A DNA stretch of 64,000 bases from Streptomyces sp. WZ-12 (lineage in GTDB: Bacteria; Actinomycetota; Actinomycetes; Streptomycetales; Streptomycetaceae): positions 6,931,001 through 6,995,000 of the forward strand of contig NZ_CP118574.1 in NCBI RefSeq assembly GCF_028898845.1, written 5' to 3'. A program made the translations under genes and the position numbers. Position 1 is the stretch's first letter. Each line of letters opens with the position of its first letter. This document shows positions 34,623-43,700 of the stretch, piece after piece. Below the pieces are notes generated by a model, which was given only the letters and a program-made list of their open reading frames with translations, was not told the origin of the DNA and made no database searches.

Positions 34623-36932
34623 TCAGCCCGTCGCGCCGTCCGCCGCCTGCTCCTCGGCCTGGAGCCGCAGCAGCGTCCGCAGCCGGGTGGTGCGCTCCTT
34701 GGCGGGCACCTCGGCGACCGCGCGGGCCAGTGCCTGCTCCACGCCCTGGACGACCGACAGATGACGCTCGCCGCGGCCGAAGGCGGTATAGGCCCAGGAG
34801 CGGGTCAGGCCGCCGGCGGCGTCGCCGGGGAGCACCACCACCACCGCGGGCCAGCGCCGGCCGACCGCCTGGTGCGCGGTGAGCGCCCAGCCGTGCCGGA
34901 CCGCGCCGGAGCCGACCTGCTCACGCGGGACGACCACGGCGGTGCCGTCACAGTCGAGGTGCAGGCCGTCGGCGTCGGCGCCCGTGACGGTGCCGGGGAG
35001 CGTACGGCCGAGCGCGGGGGAGTAGGCGATGCGGTCGCCCGGGTCGAAGCCGCCGAACCGGCCGGGGCCGGGGTTGAGGCGTTCCTTGAGCGCGGAGTTG
35101 AGCGCGCGGGTGCCGGCCGCGCCGCCGTGGCCGACCGTGATGACCTGCGTCTGCTCCGCGGGGACGCCCAGGGCCCTGGGCACCGAGTCGGCGACCAACT
35201 GGACCGTGCGGTGCACCGCCTCACCGGCGTCCCGGACGGGGACGATCACCACCTCCTTTCCGGGCGCCTCGGCCGGGCTCAGCTCGCCGATGCCGATGCC
35301 CGACACCAGCTCGCCGATCGGGCCGAAGTCCGGGGTGCGGGAGGCGACCTGGGGACAGCACCGCGCCTGGAGGACGTCCGCGAAGAGCCGCCCGGGGCCC
35401 GCGGACCACAGCACGCCCGGGTCGCCGCTGAGCACCAGGCGGGCGCCGTCGGCCAGCGACTCCACCAGCAGGGCGGCGGTCTCCAGATCCACCTGCGGGG
35501 CGTCCAGGACCACCAGCAGATCGAGCGCGAGGGCACCGTCCGCGTCCCGGCCCGGGCCCTCCTGGCCGGACAGCAGGCCGGCGACGGTCACCGCGGCGTC
35601 CGCCTCGGCGGCTTCCGGGGCGGCCTCGGCGAGCTGACCGGCCAGTCGCCGGCGGCCGTCGGGGGTGTGGGTGGCGCCGACGGCCCGCAGGCCGAGCGCG
35701 CGGGCGGCGGCGAGCAGCGCGGCGGGCTCGGCGCGGGCCGCCTCGCCGCCGGTGTGGGCCACCAGGCCGCTCTGTGCGGCGGCCCGGATCAGCTCCGCGG
35801 CGGAGGGCGAGGGGGCGGCCTCGGCGGCGGCTTCCCAGGCGGCGGAGGAGGGGCGGGGCGTCGCGCCGGCGTCGTCGCCCTCGGGCTGACCGCCCTCCGC
35901 GCCGTCATCCGCGGTGTCCTGCGCCTCATCGGCCGGGGCGTCGTCCGTGGTGTCGGCCGGCGCCTCGTCCGTCGGTGACGCGAAGGTGTTCAGCAGCCGG
36001 GCCAGGCCGTCGGCGACGCTCTCCTCGGCCATGGCGAGCCGGTCCAGGCCGAGCAGCACGCGGACCGGCCGCTCTTCCTCCTCGTCGTCCTCGTCCGCGG
36101 CGCTCCGGGGGCGGCCCGGGGTCTCCAGCGCGTCCTGGAACACCAGCACCGCGCCCTCCGCGATGGCGCTTTGGAGGGCCTCGTCCGGGTCGGGCACGGC
36201 GCGCTGGGCGAGGGCGGCGCGCAGCGCGGACGCCTCCAGGGCGGAGTGGCCGGCGAGCGCGGCCTGCTCCAGCAGCCAGCCGATCAGTGCCTGGGCGCGC
36301 CGCTCGTCGTCCGGCCCGCAGGCGGCGCCGAGCAGCGCGCGGGCGAAGCCGTCGGCCTGCTCGGGGCGGACGCCGGGCACCGCGAGCAGGTGCCAGGGAT
36401 CCTCGGCCAGCGCCTCGGCGGCCTGCTGGCCGAGCACCTCCGCGGCCTTCTCCGCCAGCGCCTCGGGGGCGCCGCCGGCGGCCAGCACCCGCCGGACGCC
36501 CTCGACGCCGGGCCCTGTCGGGACGGCGGGACGGGCTGCCGGCACCACGGGGCCGGCCGGGGCCTGCGGGGCGTCGGCGTCGGGCCCAGCGGGACGGGAC
36601 GGTCCCGGCGCACCGGACGGCCCGTCAGGTCGCTGCCCGGCCGGCCGCCGCGATGCCGGGGCCGCCGGCGCGGGCTGCGGGGCCCGGCCGGGGCCCTCGG
36701 TGCCGGACGGCTTCGGGCGGGCGGCCGGGGCCGCGCCGCCCCGCGGCGCCTCGGCGAAGAACGACGCGGCGGCGCGCTCCCCGCTCTCCACGGCCCGCAC
36801 CGCCGCCGCCAGCGCCGCCACGGACGCGGCGGGGCCGGGCTGCGGCGCGCCGCCGTCCCCGTCGCCCGCCCGGCCGCCGGGGACGGCGGCCTTCTGCTCG
36901 GGCGGGTTGTCGCCGGCGCGGTCGGTACTCAC
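34623..36932 (-). CDS. RecD-like helix-hairpin-helix helicase-related protein lacking Walker A
   Basis: 769 residues. The first 150 are Pro/Ala/Gly-rich and disordered. A helix-hairpin-helix region follows (about 155-215: WHLLAVPGVRPEQADGFARA), as in RecD2 helicases. The C-terminal third resembles a superfamily 1 helicase: DLLVVLDAPQVDLETAALLV at the Walker B place, RLVLSGDPGVL, VITVGHGGAAGTRALNSALK and HGWALTAHQAVGRRWPAVVV (motif VI-like). At the expected Walker A position (about 400-420) there is no GxxGxGKT, so ATP hydrolysis is doubtful. It may be a structural DNA-binding relative of RecD. ATG overlaps the preceding aldo/keto reductase stop (ATGA). Confidence 0.7.
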   Translation of the reverse strand: MSTDRAGDNPPEQKAAVPGGRAGDGDGGAPQPGPAASVAALAAAVRAVESGERAAASFFAEAPRGGAAPAARPKPSGTEGPGRAPQPAPAAPASRRPAGQRPDGPSGAPGPSRPAGPDADAPQAPAGPVVPAARPAVPTGPGVEGVRRVLAAGGAPEALAEKAAEVLGQQAAEALAEDPWHLLAVPGVRPEQADGFARALLGAACGPDDERRAQALIGWLLEQAALAGHSALEASALRAALAQRAVPDPDEALQSAIAEGAVLVFQDALETPGRPRSAADEDDEEEERPVRVLLGLDRLAMAEESVADGLARLLNTFASPTDEAPADTTDDAPADEAQDTADDGAEGGQPEGDDAGATPRPSSAAWEAAAEAAPSPSAAELIRAAAQSGLVAHTGGEAARAEPAALLAAARALGLRAVGATHTPDGRRRLAGQLAEAAPEAAEADAAVTVAGLLSGQEGPGRDADGALALDLLVVLDAPQVDLETAALLVESLADGARLVLSGDPGVLWSAGPGRLFADVLQARCCPQVASRTPDFGPIGELVSGIGIGELSPAEAPGKEVVIVPVRDAGEAVHRTVQLVADSVPRALGVPAEQTQVITVGHGGAAGTRALNSALKERLNPGPGRFGGFDPGDRIAYSPALGRTLPGTVTGADADGLHLDCDGTAVVVPREQVGSGAVRHGWALTAHQAVGRRWPAVVVVLPGDAAGGLTRSWAYTAFGRGERHLSVVQGVEQALARAVAEVPAKERTTRLRTLLRLQAEEQAADGATG

Positions 36933-37912
36933 AGCGTGCTCCAGTCGTGGTCGGGATAGTGGTGCACCGGGGCCGACACATCGTCCAGCGCCCGGCGGAT
37001 CTCGTCAGGAAGACTAAGCGCCTCCACTGACAACGAAGCTCTGAGCTGCTGCGCAGTGCGGGCGCCGAGGATCGGCGCGCTGACGCCGGGGCGGTCCCGA
37101 ACCCACGCGAGCGCGACGTGGAGGGGCGTGACCGCCAACCCGTCGGCGGCGGTGGCGACCGCGTCCACGACCCGGCTCGCGGTCTCGTCCAAATAGGGCG
37201 CCACGAAGGCCGCGAGGTGCTCCGAGGCACCGCGGGAGTCGGCCGGGGTGGCGTGGCGGTACTTGGCGGTGAGCACCCCGCGGCCCAGCGGGGACGACGG
37301 GAGCAGGCCCAGCCCCAAGTCCCGGGCGGCGGGCAGCACTTCGCGCTCGACGCCGCGCTGGAGGAGGGAGTATTCCATCTGCGTGCTCGCCAGCGCGGTG
37401 CGCACGCCGGGGGCGGTCAACTGCCAGGTGGCGGCCTTGGCGAGCTGCCAGCCGGAGAAGTTCGAGACGCCCACATAGCGCGCCCGGCCGGTGGCCACAG
37501 CCTGGTCGAGCGCCTGGAGGGTCTCCTCCAACGGCGTGCCCGGGTCGAAGGAGTGCAGTTGCCAGAGGTCGACGTGGTCGGTGCCCAGGCGGGCCAGGGA
37601 AGCGTCCAGGGCGGCGAGCAGATGGCGGCGCGAGCCGTCGACCCGGCGGTCGGCCGCGAGGACGCTGCCGGCCTTGGTGGCGATCACCAGGTCGTGCCGC
37701 GGGACCAGGCCCTCCAGGAGGCGGCCGAGGAGGTACTCGGCGCCGCCGTCGGCGTAGATGTCGGCGGTGTCGACGAGGGTGCCGCCGGCTTCCCAGAAGG
37801 TCTTGAGCTGCTCGGCGGCGTCCTGCTCGCCGGTGTCGCGGGCCCAGTTCAACGTGCCCAGTCCGAGCCGGGAGACGCGCAGACCCGTGCGGCCGAGGTG
37901 CCTTTGCTCCAT
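36929..37912 (-). CDS. Aldo/keto reductase
   Basis: 327 residues. It has the (beta/alpha)8 NADPH-dependent pattern MEQRHLGRTGLRVSRLGLGT at the start, VDTADIYADGGAEYLLGRLL (catalytic Asp/Tyr), VIATKAG (Lys), a His in DHVDLWQLHSFD, and PLGRGVLTAKYR with a C-terminal cofactor loop. Substrate unknown. Overlaps the next gene by 4 bases, so the two form an operon. Faces away from the F420-type oxidoreductase gene, with two DnaA boxes between. Confidence 0.88.
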   Translation of the reverse strand: MEQRHLGRTGLRVSRLGLGTLNWARDTGEQDAAEQLKTFWEAGGTLVDTADIYADGGAEYLLGRLLEGLVPRHDLVIATKAGSVLAADRRVDGSRRHLLAALDASLARLGTDHVDLWQLHSFDPGTPLEETLQALDQAVATGRARYVGVSNFSGWQLAKAATWQLTAPGVRTALASTQMEYSLLQRGVEREVLPAARDLGLGLLPSSPLGRGVLTAKYRHATPADSRGASEHLAAFVAPYLDETASRVVDAVATAADGLAVTPLHVALAWVRDRPGVSAPILGARTAQQLRASLSVEALSLPDEIRRALDDVSAPVHHYPDHDWSTL

Positions 37913-37951
37913 GGGCCTGACACTACGCGCCGCGCCCCGCGATCAGGGGAC

Positions 37952-37989
37952 CTGTGGACAACGGCCGGGCTGCCGACGGTTGTCCACAG
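37952..37989. promoter_or_regulatory. Pair of facing DnaA boxes
   Basis: CTGTGGACAAC and GTTGTCCACAG form a perfect 11-bp inverted repeat with a 16-base spacer. Each arm contains TTGTCCACA, the preferred Streptomyces DnaA box. It lies in the 161-bp divergent region between the aldo/keto reductase and the LLM-class oxidoreductase genes, so DnaA could control either gene, or the site could titrate DnaA. Confidence 0.6.
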
Positions 37990-38073
37990 CTCGCGGCCCG
38001 CCGGTGACGACGACCGCACCCGCGCGCTAGAGTCCCCGAAACAGCGACGTTACTGATCGGTAAGGGGAGCGGC

Positions 38074-39129
38074 ATGAGGCTTGGCATCAACCTCGGCTAC
38101 TGGGGCGCCGGGATGGACTCCGACAATCTCGCGGTGGCGCAGGAGGCCGACCGCCTCGGCTATGCGGTCTGTTGGGCGGCCGAGGCGTACGGCTCCGACG
38201 CCCCCACGGTCCTCTCCTGGGTGGCCGCGCAGACCGAGCGGATCGACGTCGGCTCGGCGATCTTCCAGATCCCGGCCCGCACGCCCGCGATGACCGCGAT
38301 GACGGCGGCGACCCTGGACTCGCTCTCCGGCGGCCGCTTCCGGCTCGGCCTGGGCGTCTCCGGCCCGCAGGTCTCCGAGGGCTGGTACGGCGTGAAGTTC
38401 GACAAGCCGCTGGCCCGCACCCGGGAGTACGTGGAGATCGTCCGCAAGGCGATGACCCGCGAGCGGCTCTCCTACGAGGGCGCGCACTGGACGCTGCCGC
38501 TGCCGGGCGGCCCCGGCAAGCCGCTGAAGCTCACCGTCCACCCGCAGCGCGAGCACATCCCGCTCTACATCGCCGCCATCGGCCCCAAGAACCTCCAGCA
38601 GACCGGCGAGATCGCCGACGGCGCGCTGCTGATCTTCCCCTCCGCCGACCACCTGGAGGAGACCGCGATCTCCCACCTGCGGGCGGGCCGGGAGGCGGCC
38701 GGGAAGACCATGGACGGCTTCGACGTCTGCCCGACCCTCCCGCTGGCCATCGGCGAGGACAAGGACGTCAGCGCCCTCGCCGACCAGTTCCGCCCGTACA
38801 CCGCGCTGTACGTCGGCGGCATGGGCAGCCGCAAGCAGAACTTCTACAACCAGCTCGCGCAGCGGATGGGATACGAGAAGGAGGCCGCCGAGATCCAGGA
38901 CAAGTACCTGTCCGGGGACAAGAACGGCGCCGCCGCGGCCATCCCGGAGCGGCTGATCGACCAGACCACGCTGCTGGGTTCGGTCGACCGGATCGCCGAG
39001 CGGATGCAGGCCTACGCGGCGGCCGGGGTGACCACCCTGACGCTGGCGCCGGCCGGCTTCACCCTGGAGGAGCGGGTGGCCTCGCTGCGCGCCGGCACCG
39101 AGGCCCTGGAGCGGGCCGGACTGGCGTAG
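38074..39129 (+). CDS. LLM-class F420-dependent oxidoreductase
   Basis: 351 residues. Luciferase-like (beta/alpha)8 barrel: MRLGINLGYWGAGMDSDNLA, VCWAAEAYGSDAPTVLSWVA, FRLGLGVSGPQVSEGWYGV and a C-terminal AAGVTTLTLAPAGFTLEERV. Patterns match the F420-dependent branch (Streptomyces and mycobacterial glucose-6-phosphate dehydrogenase-like relatives) rather than FMN monooxygenases. It uses reduced or oxidised F420 for hydride transfer; substrate unknown. Likely single-gene unit, closed by a terminator. Confidence 0.85.
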   Translation: MRLGINLGYWGAGMDSDNLAVAQEADRLGYAVCWAAEAYGSDAPTVLSWVAAQTERIDVGSAIFQIPARTPAMTAMTAATLDSLSGGRFRLGLGVSGPQVSEGWYGVKFDKPLARTREYVEIVRKAMTRERLSYEGAHWTLPLPGGPGKPLKLTVHPQREHIPLYIAAIGPKNLQQTGEIADGALLIFPSADHLEETAISHLRAGREAAGKTMDGFDVCPTLPLAIGEDKDVSALADQFRPYTALYVGGMGSRKQNFYNQLAQRMGYEKEAAEIQDKYLSGDKNGAAAAIPERLIDQTTLLGSVDRIAERMQAYAAAGVTTLTLAPAGFTLEERVASLRAGTEALERAGLA

Positions 39130-39156
39130 GTCGCAGGGCTCCCGCGGACGCCAAAA

Positions 39157-39178
39157 GCCCGGCGCATCGGCGCCGGGC
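39157..39178 (+). terminator. Terminator after the F420-type oxidoreductase
   Basis: Stem GCCCGGCGC / GCGCCGGGC, loop ATCG, preceded by AAAA. Starts 28 bases after the stop codon. Confidence 0.8.
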
Positions 39179-39385
39179 GGGAGCTCTACGGCCGTGGTGG
39201 GGGCTCGGGGGTCTTCCCCGCCACGGCCGTCACGGAACTCAACGCCTCAGGGGATGGGCGGGTTACGGGGGCGCGCCCCGGCGGCATCAGGCGAACGGGC
39301 GCAGCGGGTCGGGCCCCCGGTTGCCGGCGGCGGAGCACCGCACTGGACTTGCCCTTTCGGGTGTGTCCGTTCGGAGGTGACGCTG

Positions 39386-40174
39386 ATGTTCTCGGCCAGG
39401 AGCCTGTTCCAGGAGATCGTCGACCACGACGACTCCTACCGCCTGTTCTGCTCCATCGCGGCCAGTGGGGAGTCCCAGGGAGGTTGGGAGAACGGTCGGA
39501 TCGCCGCGCTGCTCCCGGAATCCCAGCGGGACTTGGCGCCCAAGGTCGCCCGGCACGGCGCCGACGAGGACAAGCACGGCCGGATCTTTTGCGCCCTGCT
39601 GCGCAGGCGCGGCCTGACGCCCGTCGAGGTCCCCGCGGCCACCGACTACACCATGCTGCTGGAGCGGCGGGGCATCGGCCTGACCCACGACAAGCTCCGC
39701 CGCGACGAGCCGCTCGACGAGCGGGACGTGGTCACCTACCTCGCGCACAGCCGGGTCACCGAGCAGCGCGCCGCCGAACAACTCCTGCTGCTGCGCCGGT
39801 TCTTCGGCGACCACCCCGAGGTCGGCAAGGCGGTCCGGCTGATCTGTCAGGACGAGGAGAACCATCTCGCCTACTGCCACGAGGAGTTGCTGCGGCTGGC
39901 CCGGGCCGGTCACGGGCGGCGCATCCAACGGGCCCTGCGGGAGTGCGCGCTGGCCGAGATCGCCGTCCACCGGGACGTCAGCCTGGCCGTGATGGCGCAC
40001 ATGGGCCGCATCCTGGGGTGGCCGGCGGCCAAGTCCGCGCTCCTCAGGGCCGGCATCCTGGCGGTCTACGGCTACGAGCGGCTGCTCGGCTGGCGGCGGA
40101 TGGTCAGCCTCCGGATGCCCGAGCGGCGTGACGCGCTGGGCGGACCGGCCGCCTCCGCACCGGAGTTCGCCTGA
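39386..40174 (+). CDS. Ferritin-like domain protein
   Basis: 262 residues from ATG 39386, with a strong GGAGGTGA site. A four-helix-bundle di-iron pattern is visible: Glu in SIAASGESQGGW or nearby, GADEDKHGRIFCALL (E-x-x-H), RVTEQRAAEQLLLLRRF (Glu), and CQDEENHLAYCHEELLRLA (E-x-x-H). A longer C-terminal helical part follows (AEIAVHRDVSLAVMAHMGRI). It could be a di-iron oxidase or reductase, or an iron store. The specific role is unknown. It stands alone between two terminated units. Confidence 0.75.
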   Translation: MFSARSLFQEIVDHDDSYRLFCSIAASGESQGGWENGRIAALLPESQRDLAPKVARHGADEDKHGRIFCALLRRRGLTPVEVPAATDYTMLLERRGIGLTHDKLRRDEPLDERDVVTYLAHSRVTEQRAAEQLLLLRRFFGDHPEVGKAVRLICQDEENHLAYCHEELLRLARAGHGRRIQRALRECALAEIAVHRDVSLAVMAHMGRILGWPAAKSALLRAGILAVYGYERLLGWRRMVSLRMPERRDALGGPAASAPEFA

Positions 40175-40196
40175 CGCACCCGGCCCTCGCGCCCCC

Positions 40197-41180
40197 TCAG
40201 AGCCAGCCGCGGCGCTTGAACAGTCGGTACAGCGACACCTCGATGGCGGCCATCAGCAGCAGGATCAGGGGATAGCCCAGCGGCCACTTCAGCTCCGGCA
40301 TGTCGGCGAAGTTCATGCCGTAGATGCCCGCGATCAGCGTCGGCACCGCGGCCAGCGCCGCCCACGCCGAGATCTTGCGCATGTCGTCGTTCTGCTGGAC
40401 CCCCATCTGTGCCAGGTGGGCGGCCAGGATGTCCGACAGCAGCCGATCCAGGCCCTCCACCTGCTCGTTGACGCGGGTCAGATGGTCGCCGACGTCCCGG
40501 AAGAACGGCCGGGCGTGATCGTGCACGAACGGCACGCCGGGGCTCTGAAGACGGGTCAGGGGATCAGCCAACGGGACGGTGGCGCGCCGGAATTCGAGGA
40601 TCTCCCGCTTGAACGCGTAGATCTGGGCGGCGGTGTTCCGGGACTCCCGGCGGACCGGCGCGAACGCCTCGGCCTCCAACTCCTCCAGATCCCCCTGGAG
40701 TTCGGCGCCGACCTCGATGTAGTGGTCCACCACCGCGTCGCTCACCGCGTACAGCACCGCCCCCGGGCCGTGCCGCATGATCTCCGGGTGCCGCTCCAGC
40801 CGCTGCCGGACCGCCGCCAGCGGGCTGGCCGAACCGTGCCGGACGGTGACCACGAACGAGTCGCCGACGAAGACCATCAGTTCCGATGCGGTCACGGTGT
40901 CCGCCGCCACGTCGTAGGTGATCGGCTTGAGCACCACGAACAGCGAGTCGTCGTAGACCTCCAGCTTCGGCCGCTGGTGCGCCTTCAGGGCGTCCTCCAC
41001 GGCCAGCGGATGCAGCCCGAAATCGCTGCTGACCTGGTCGAACTCGTCCTGGGTGGGCTCGTGCATGCCCAGCCACAGGAAGTCCCGACCGGTCTGACGC
41101 GCCGCGTCCAGGGCACGGGAGACGTCCGCCCGGCATTCCTGGCGGCGGCCCTCGCGGTAGAGGGCGAAGTCCACGATCAC
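40197..41180 (-). CDS. corA: CorA-type magnesium/cobalt transporter
   Basis: 327 residues from GTG 41180 (an in-frame GTG at 41249 is a longer option without a ribosome-binding site). Cytoplasmic alpha/beta funnel domain (residues 1-240), then two C-terminal membrane helices with the signature YGMNFADMPELKWP (GMN) between them and a basic end (KRRGWL). Forms a homopentameric Mg2+/Co2+ channel in the plasma membrane. Divergent from the phosphatase gene. Confidence 0.88.
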   Translation of the reverse strand: MIVDFALYREGRRQECRADVSRALDAARQTGRDFLWLGMHEPTQDEFDQVSSDFGLHPLAVEDALKAHQRPKLEVYDDSLFVVLKPITYDVAADTVTASELMVFVGDSFVVTVRHGSASPLAAVRQRLERHPEIMRHGPGAVLYAVSDAVVDHYIEVGAELQGDLEELEAEAFAPVRRESRNTAAQIYAFKREILEFRRATVPLADPLTRLQSPGVPFVHDHARPFFRDVGDHLTRVNEQVEGLDRLLSDILAAHLAQMGVQQNDDMRKISAWAALAAVPTLIAGIYGMNFADMPELKWPLGYPLILLLMAAIEVSLYRLFKRRGWL

Positions 41181-41278
41181 ATCGGCATTCTCGCCCGCGG
41201 CGGCGGCCCTTGCCAGGGAAACGGATCCGGAGTGGGGCGGAGGACACACGAGTGACGGGAGGCCCTAGGGTGGCGGAC

Positions 41279-41977
41279 ATGCCCACGCTGATCCTGGTGC
41301 GGCACGGCCGCTCCACCGCCAACACCGCCGGGGTGCTCGCCGGACGGACCCCCAACGTGGCCCTCGACGAACGGGGCGCCGCCCAGGCCGCGGCGCTGCC
41401 CGCCCGGCTCGCGGGGATCCCGTTGGCCGTGGCCGTCTCCAGCCCGTTGCAGCGCTGCCGGGAGACCCTGGGCCCGCTGCTCGACGCCCGCCCCGGGCTG
41501 CGGCTGGCGCCCGACGAGCGGATCTCCGAGTGCGACTACGGCGACTGGACCGGCCGCAAGTTGGCCGAACTGGCCGACGAGCCGCTGATGGAGGCCGTCC
41601 AGCAGCACCCCACCGCGGCCGCCTTCCCCGGTGGCGAGGCGATGCGGGAGATGCAGGACCGGGCGGTGGCCGCGGTCCGGGACTGGAACGCCCGGGTCGA
41701 GGAGAGCGACGGCGCCGAGGCGACCTACCTGATGTGCTCGCACGGTGACATCGTCAAGTCCCTGGTCGCCGACGCCCTCGGCATGCACCTCGACCTCTTC
41801 CAGCGGATCTCCGTGGAGCCGTGCTCGGTGACCGTGATCCGCTACACCCGGCTGCGCCCGTACCTCGTACGGCTCGGTGACACCGGTGACCTCGCGTCGC
41901 TGGTGCCCCGTGAGGACGGTGGTGGGGCCGGGAGCGAGCGGGACGCGGCCATCGGGGGCGGTGCGGGCGCAGCGTGA
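41279..41977 (+). CDS. Histidine phosphatase family protein (MSMEG_4193-type)
   Basis: 232 residues from ATG 41279. Catalytic LVRHGRSTANTAGVLAGRTP (RHG), then SSPLQRCRETLGPLL, ISECDYGDWTGRKLAELAD (acid) and LMCSHGDIVKSLVAD (second His). This matches the actinobacterial phosphoglycerate-mutase-like subfamily that sits next to DUF3090 and SCO1664-family genes. The physiological substrate is not known. First gene of a conserved four-gene stretch leading to mshC. Confidence 0.85.
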   Translation: MPTLILVRHGRSTANTAGVLAGRTPNVALDERGAAQAAALPARLAGIPLAVAVSSPLQRCRETLGPLLDARPGLRLAPDERISECDYGDWTGRKLAELADEPLMEAVQQHPTAAAFPGGEAMREMQDRAVAAVRDWNARVEESDGAEATYLMCSHGDIVKSLVADALGMHLDLFQRISVEPCSVTVIRYTRLRPYLVRLGDTGDLASLVPREDGGGAGSERDAAIGGGAGAA

Positions 41978-42099
41978 TCAGCGGGCGCAGTAGGGTGGTG
42001 CGACGGCGCTGCCCGCGACGCCCCTGTGATCCGCGCAGTTGACCTTGAGGACGCAGCGACCGCACTGACCCAAGCAGTCGAGACAATCGGAGCAGGACG

Positions 42100-42690
42100 T
42101 TGTCCCGTCAGGTGTTCTTCTACGACCTCCCGGACCGCTTCGTGGCCGGTACGGTCGGGCTGCCTGGCCGCCGTAGCTTCTTCCTCCAGGCCACCGCGGG
42201 CGGCCGCATCACCAGCGTCGCGCTGGAGAAGACCCAGGTGGCGGCGCTCGCCGAGCGGGTCGACGAGCTGCTGGACGAGGTGGTCCGGCGCAGCGGTGGC
42301 AGCGCCCCGGTGCCCGCGGTCTCCCCGAACGAGATGTCCGACACCGCGCCGCTCCAGACGCCGGTGGAGGAGGAGTTCCGGGTCGGCACCATGGCGCTGG
42401 CCTGGGACGGCGAGGACGAGCGCATGATCGTCGAGGCCCAGGCGCTGGTGGAGCTGGAGGCCGACAGCGACGAGGACCTCGCCGACGCCGAGGAGCGGCT
42501 GCTCCAGGACGACGAGAACGGCCCGCCGATGCTCCGGGTGCGACTGACCGGCACCATGGCGCGGGCGTTCGCCAAGCGGGCGCTGGACGTGGTCAACGCC
42601 GGCCGCCCGCCGTGCCCGTTGTGCAGCCTGCCGCTCGACCCGGAGGGACACGTATGTCCGCGTCAGAACGGATACCGGCGGGACGCCTGA
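42100..42690 (+). CDS. DUF3090 family protein
   Basis: 196 residues. Start is TTG 42100 with AGCAGGAC upstream; the protein then begins SRQVFFYDLPDRFVAGTVGL, as in the family. The C-terminus has a Cys cluster, PCPLCSLPLDPEGHVCPRQN, which looks like a small zinc-binding knuckle. Conserved in actinobacteria beside the phosphatase and SCO1664-family genes; function unknown. Overlaps the next gene by 37 bases, so translation is probably coupled. Confidence 0.88.
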   Translation: MSRQVFFYDLPDRFVAGTVGLPGRRSFFLQATAGGRITSVALEKTQVAALAERVDELLDEVVRRSGGSAPVPAVSPNEMSDTAPLQTPVEEEFRVGTMALAWDGEDERMIVEAQALVELEADSDEDLADAEERLLQDDENGPPMLRVRLTGTMARAFAKRALDVVNAGRPPCPLCSLPLDPEGHVCPRQNGYRRDA

Positions 42691-43568
42691 GCCCCATGGA
42701 GCCCACCGCCGAACCGGCGCCCGGCCCCGCGGACCCGCTCGCCGCGGCGGCCGCTCGGGAGCCCGTGGGGAGTCTGGCCCCGGCGCTGCTCGCCGGCGGC
42801 GAGCTGACCGTCCGCGGCCGGATTCCGGACGCCTCCAACGCCGTCCTCTACTGCACCGTCGAACTCGACGGGCGCAGCGCCGACTGCGTCTACAAGCCGG
42901 TCGCCGGCGAGCGCCCGCTGTGGGACTTCCCGGACGGCACGCTCGCCCAGCGCGAGGTCGCCGCCTACGAGATCGCCCGGGCCTGCGGCTGGGACCTGAT
43001 CCCGACCACGGTGCTGCGGGACGGCCCGTACGGCACCGGCATGGTGCAGGAGTGGATAGCCCCGCCCGGCGACGGCGACGAGGCGCCCGAACTGCTGGCG
43101 CTGGTGGCCGAGGACGAGCCGGAGCCGGGCTGGAAGGCGGTCGGCCGCGCGGACATCGGCGCGGGCCGCACCGCGCTGCTGGTCCACGCCGACCACCCCC
43201 GGCTGCGCCGGCTCGCCGTCCTGGACGCGGTGATCAACAACGGGGACCGCAAGGGCGGGCACCTGTTGCCCGGCGCCGGCGGCGCGTTCTTCGCGATCGA
43301 CCACGGTGTGACGTTCAACTCGGCCGACAAGCTGCGCACCCTGCTGTGGGGGTGGGCCGGCGAGCCGCTGACCGACGAGGCGCTGGGGGTGCTGCGCGAC
43401 CTCCGGGCGGCGCTGGACGAGGGTGCGCCGCTCGCCGCCCGGATGGCCGAACTGATCACGGAGCCCGAGCTCACGGCGTTGCGGGCGCGGATCGAGGGGC
43501 TGTTGCGCAGTGGGCGGCACCCGGAGCCGAGCGGGGAGTGGCCGGCGATCCCCTGGCCGCCGGTCTGA
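42654..43568 (+). CDS. SCO1664 family (PI kinase-like fold) protein
   Basis: 304 residues from ATG 42654 (GGAGGGACACGT upstream), inside the end of the DUF3090 gene. Kinase-like motifs: DCVYKPVAGERPLWDFPDGT (Lys), QREVAAYEIARACGWDLIPT, LDAVINNGDRKGGHLLPG (catalytic-loop-like NNGDRK) and FFAIDHGVTFNS (DHG metal site). Related to the phosphatidylinositol-3/4-kinase or HipA-like fold. The substrate is unknown. Part of the conserved block before mshC. Confidence 0.85.
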   Translation: MSASERIPAGRLSPMEPTAEPAPGPADPLAAAAAREPVGSLAPALLAGGELTVRGRIPDASNAVLYCTVELDGRSADCVYKPVAGERPLWDFPDGTLAQREVAAYEIARACGWDLIPTTVLRDGPYGTGMVQEWIAPPGDGDEAPELLALVAEDEPEPGWKAVGRADIGAGRTALLVHADHPRLRRLAVLDAVINNGDRKGGHLLPGAGGAFFAIDHGVTFNSADKLRTLLWGWAGEPLTDEALGVLRDLRAALDEGAPLAARMAELITEPELTALRARIEGLLRSGRHPEPSGEWPAIPWPPV

Positions 43569-43700
43569 TCCGGGGCGCCGCCGGCCGCCCAACCGCCGCT
43601 GTCTTCCGGCACATCCGGCCGCGGAGCGCAAGACCGCCTTTCCGGCCAGAGAGGCCCCTCCGGTTCGTATGCGGAACATGCGTCCGGTTACGCTCAAGGC

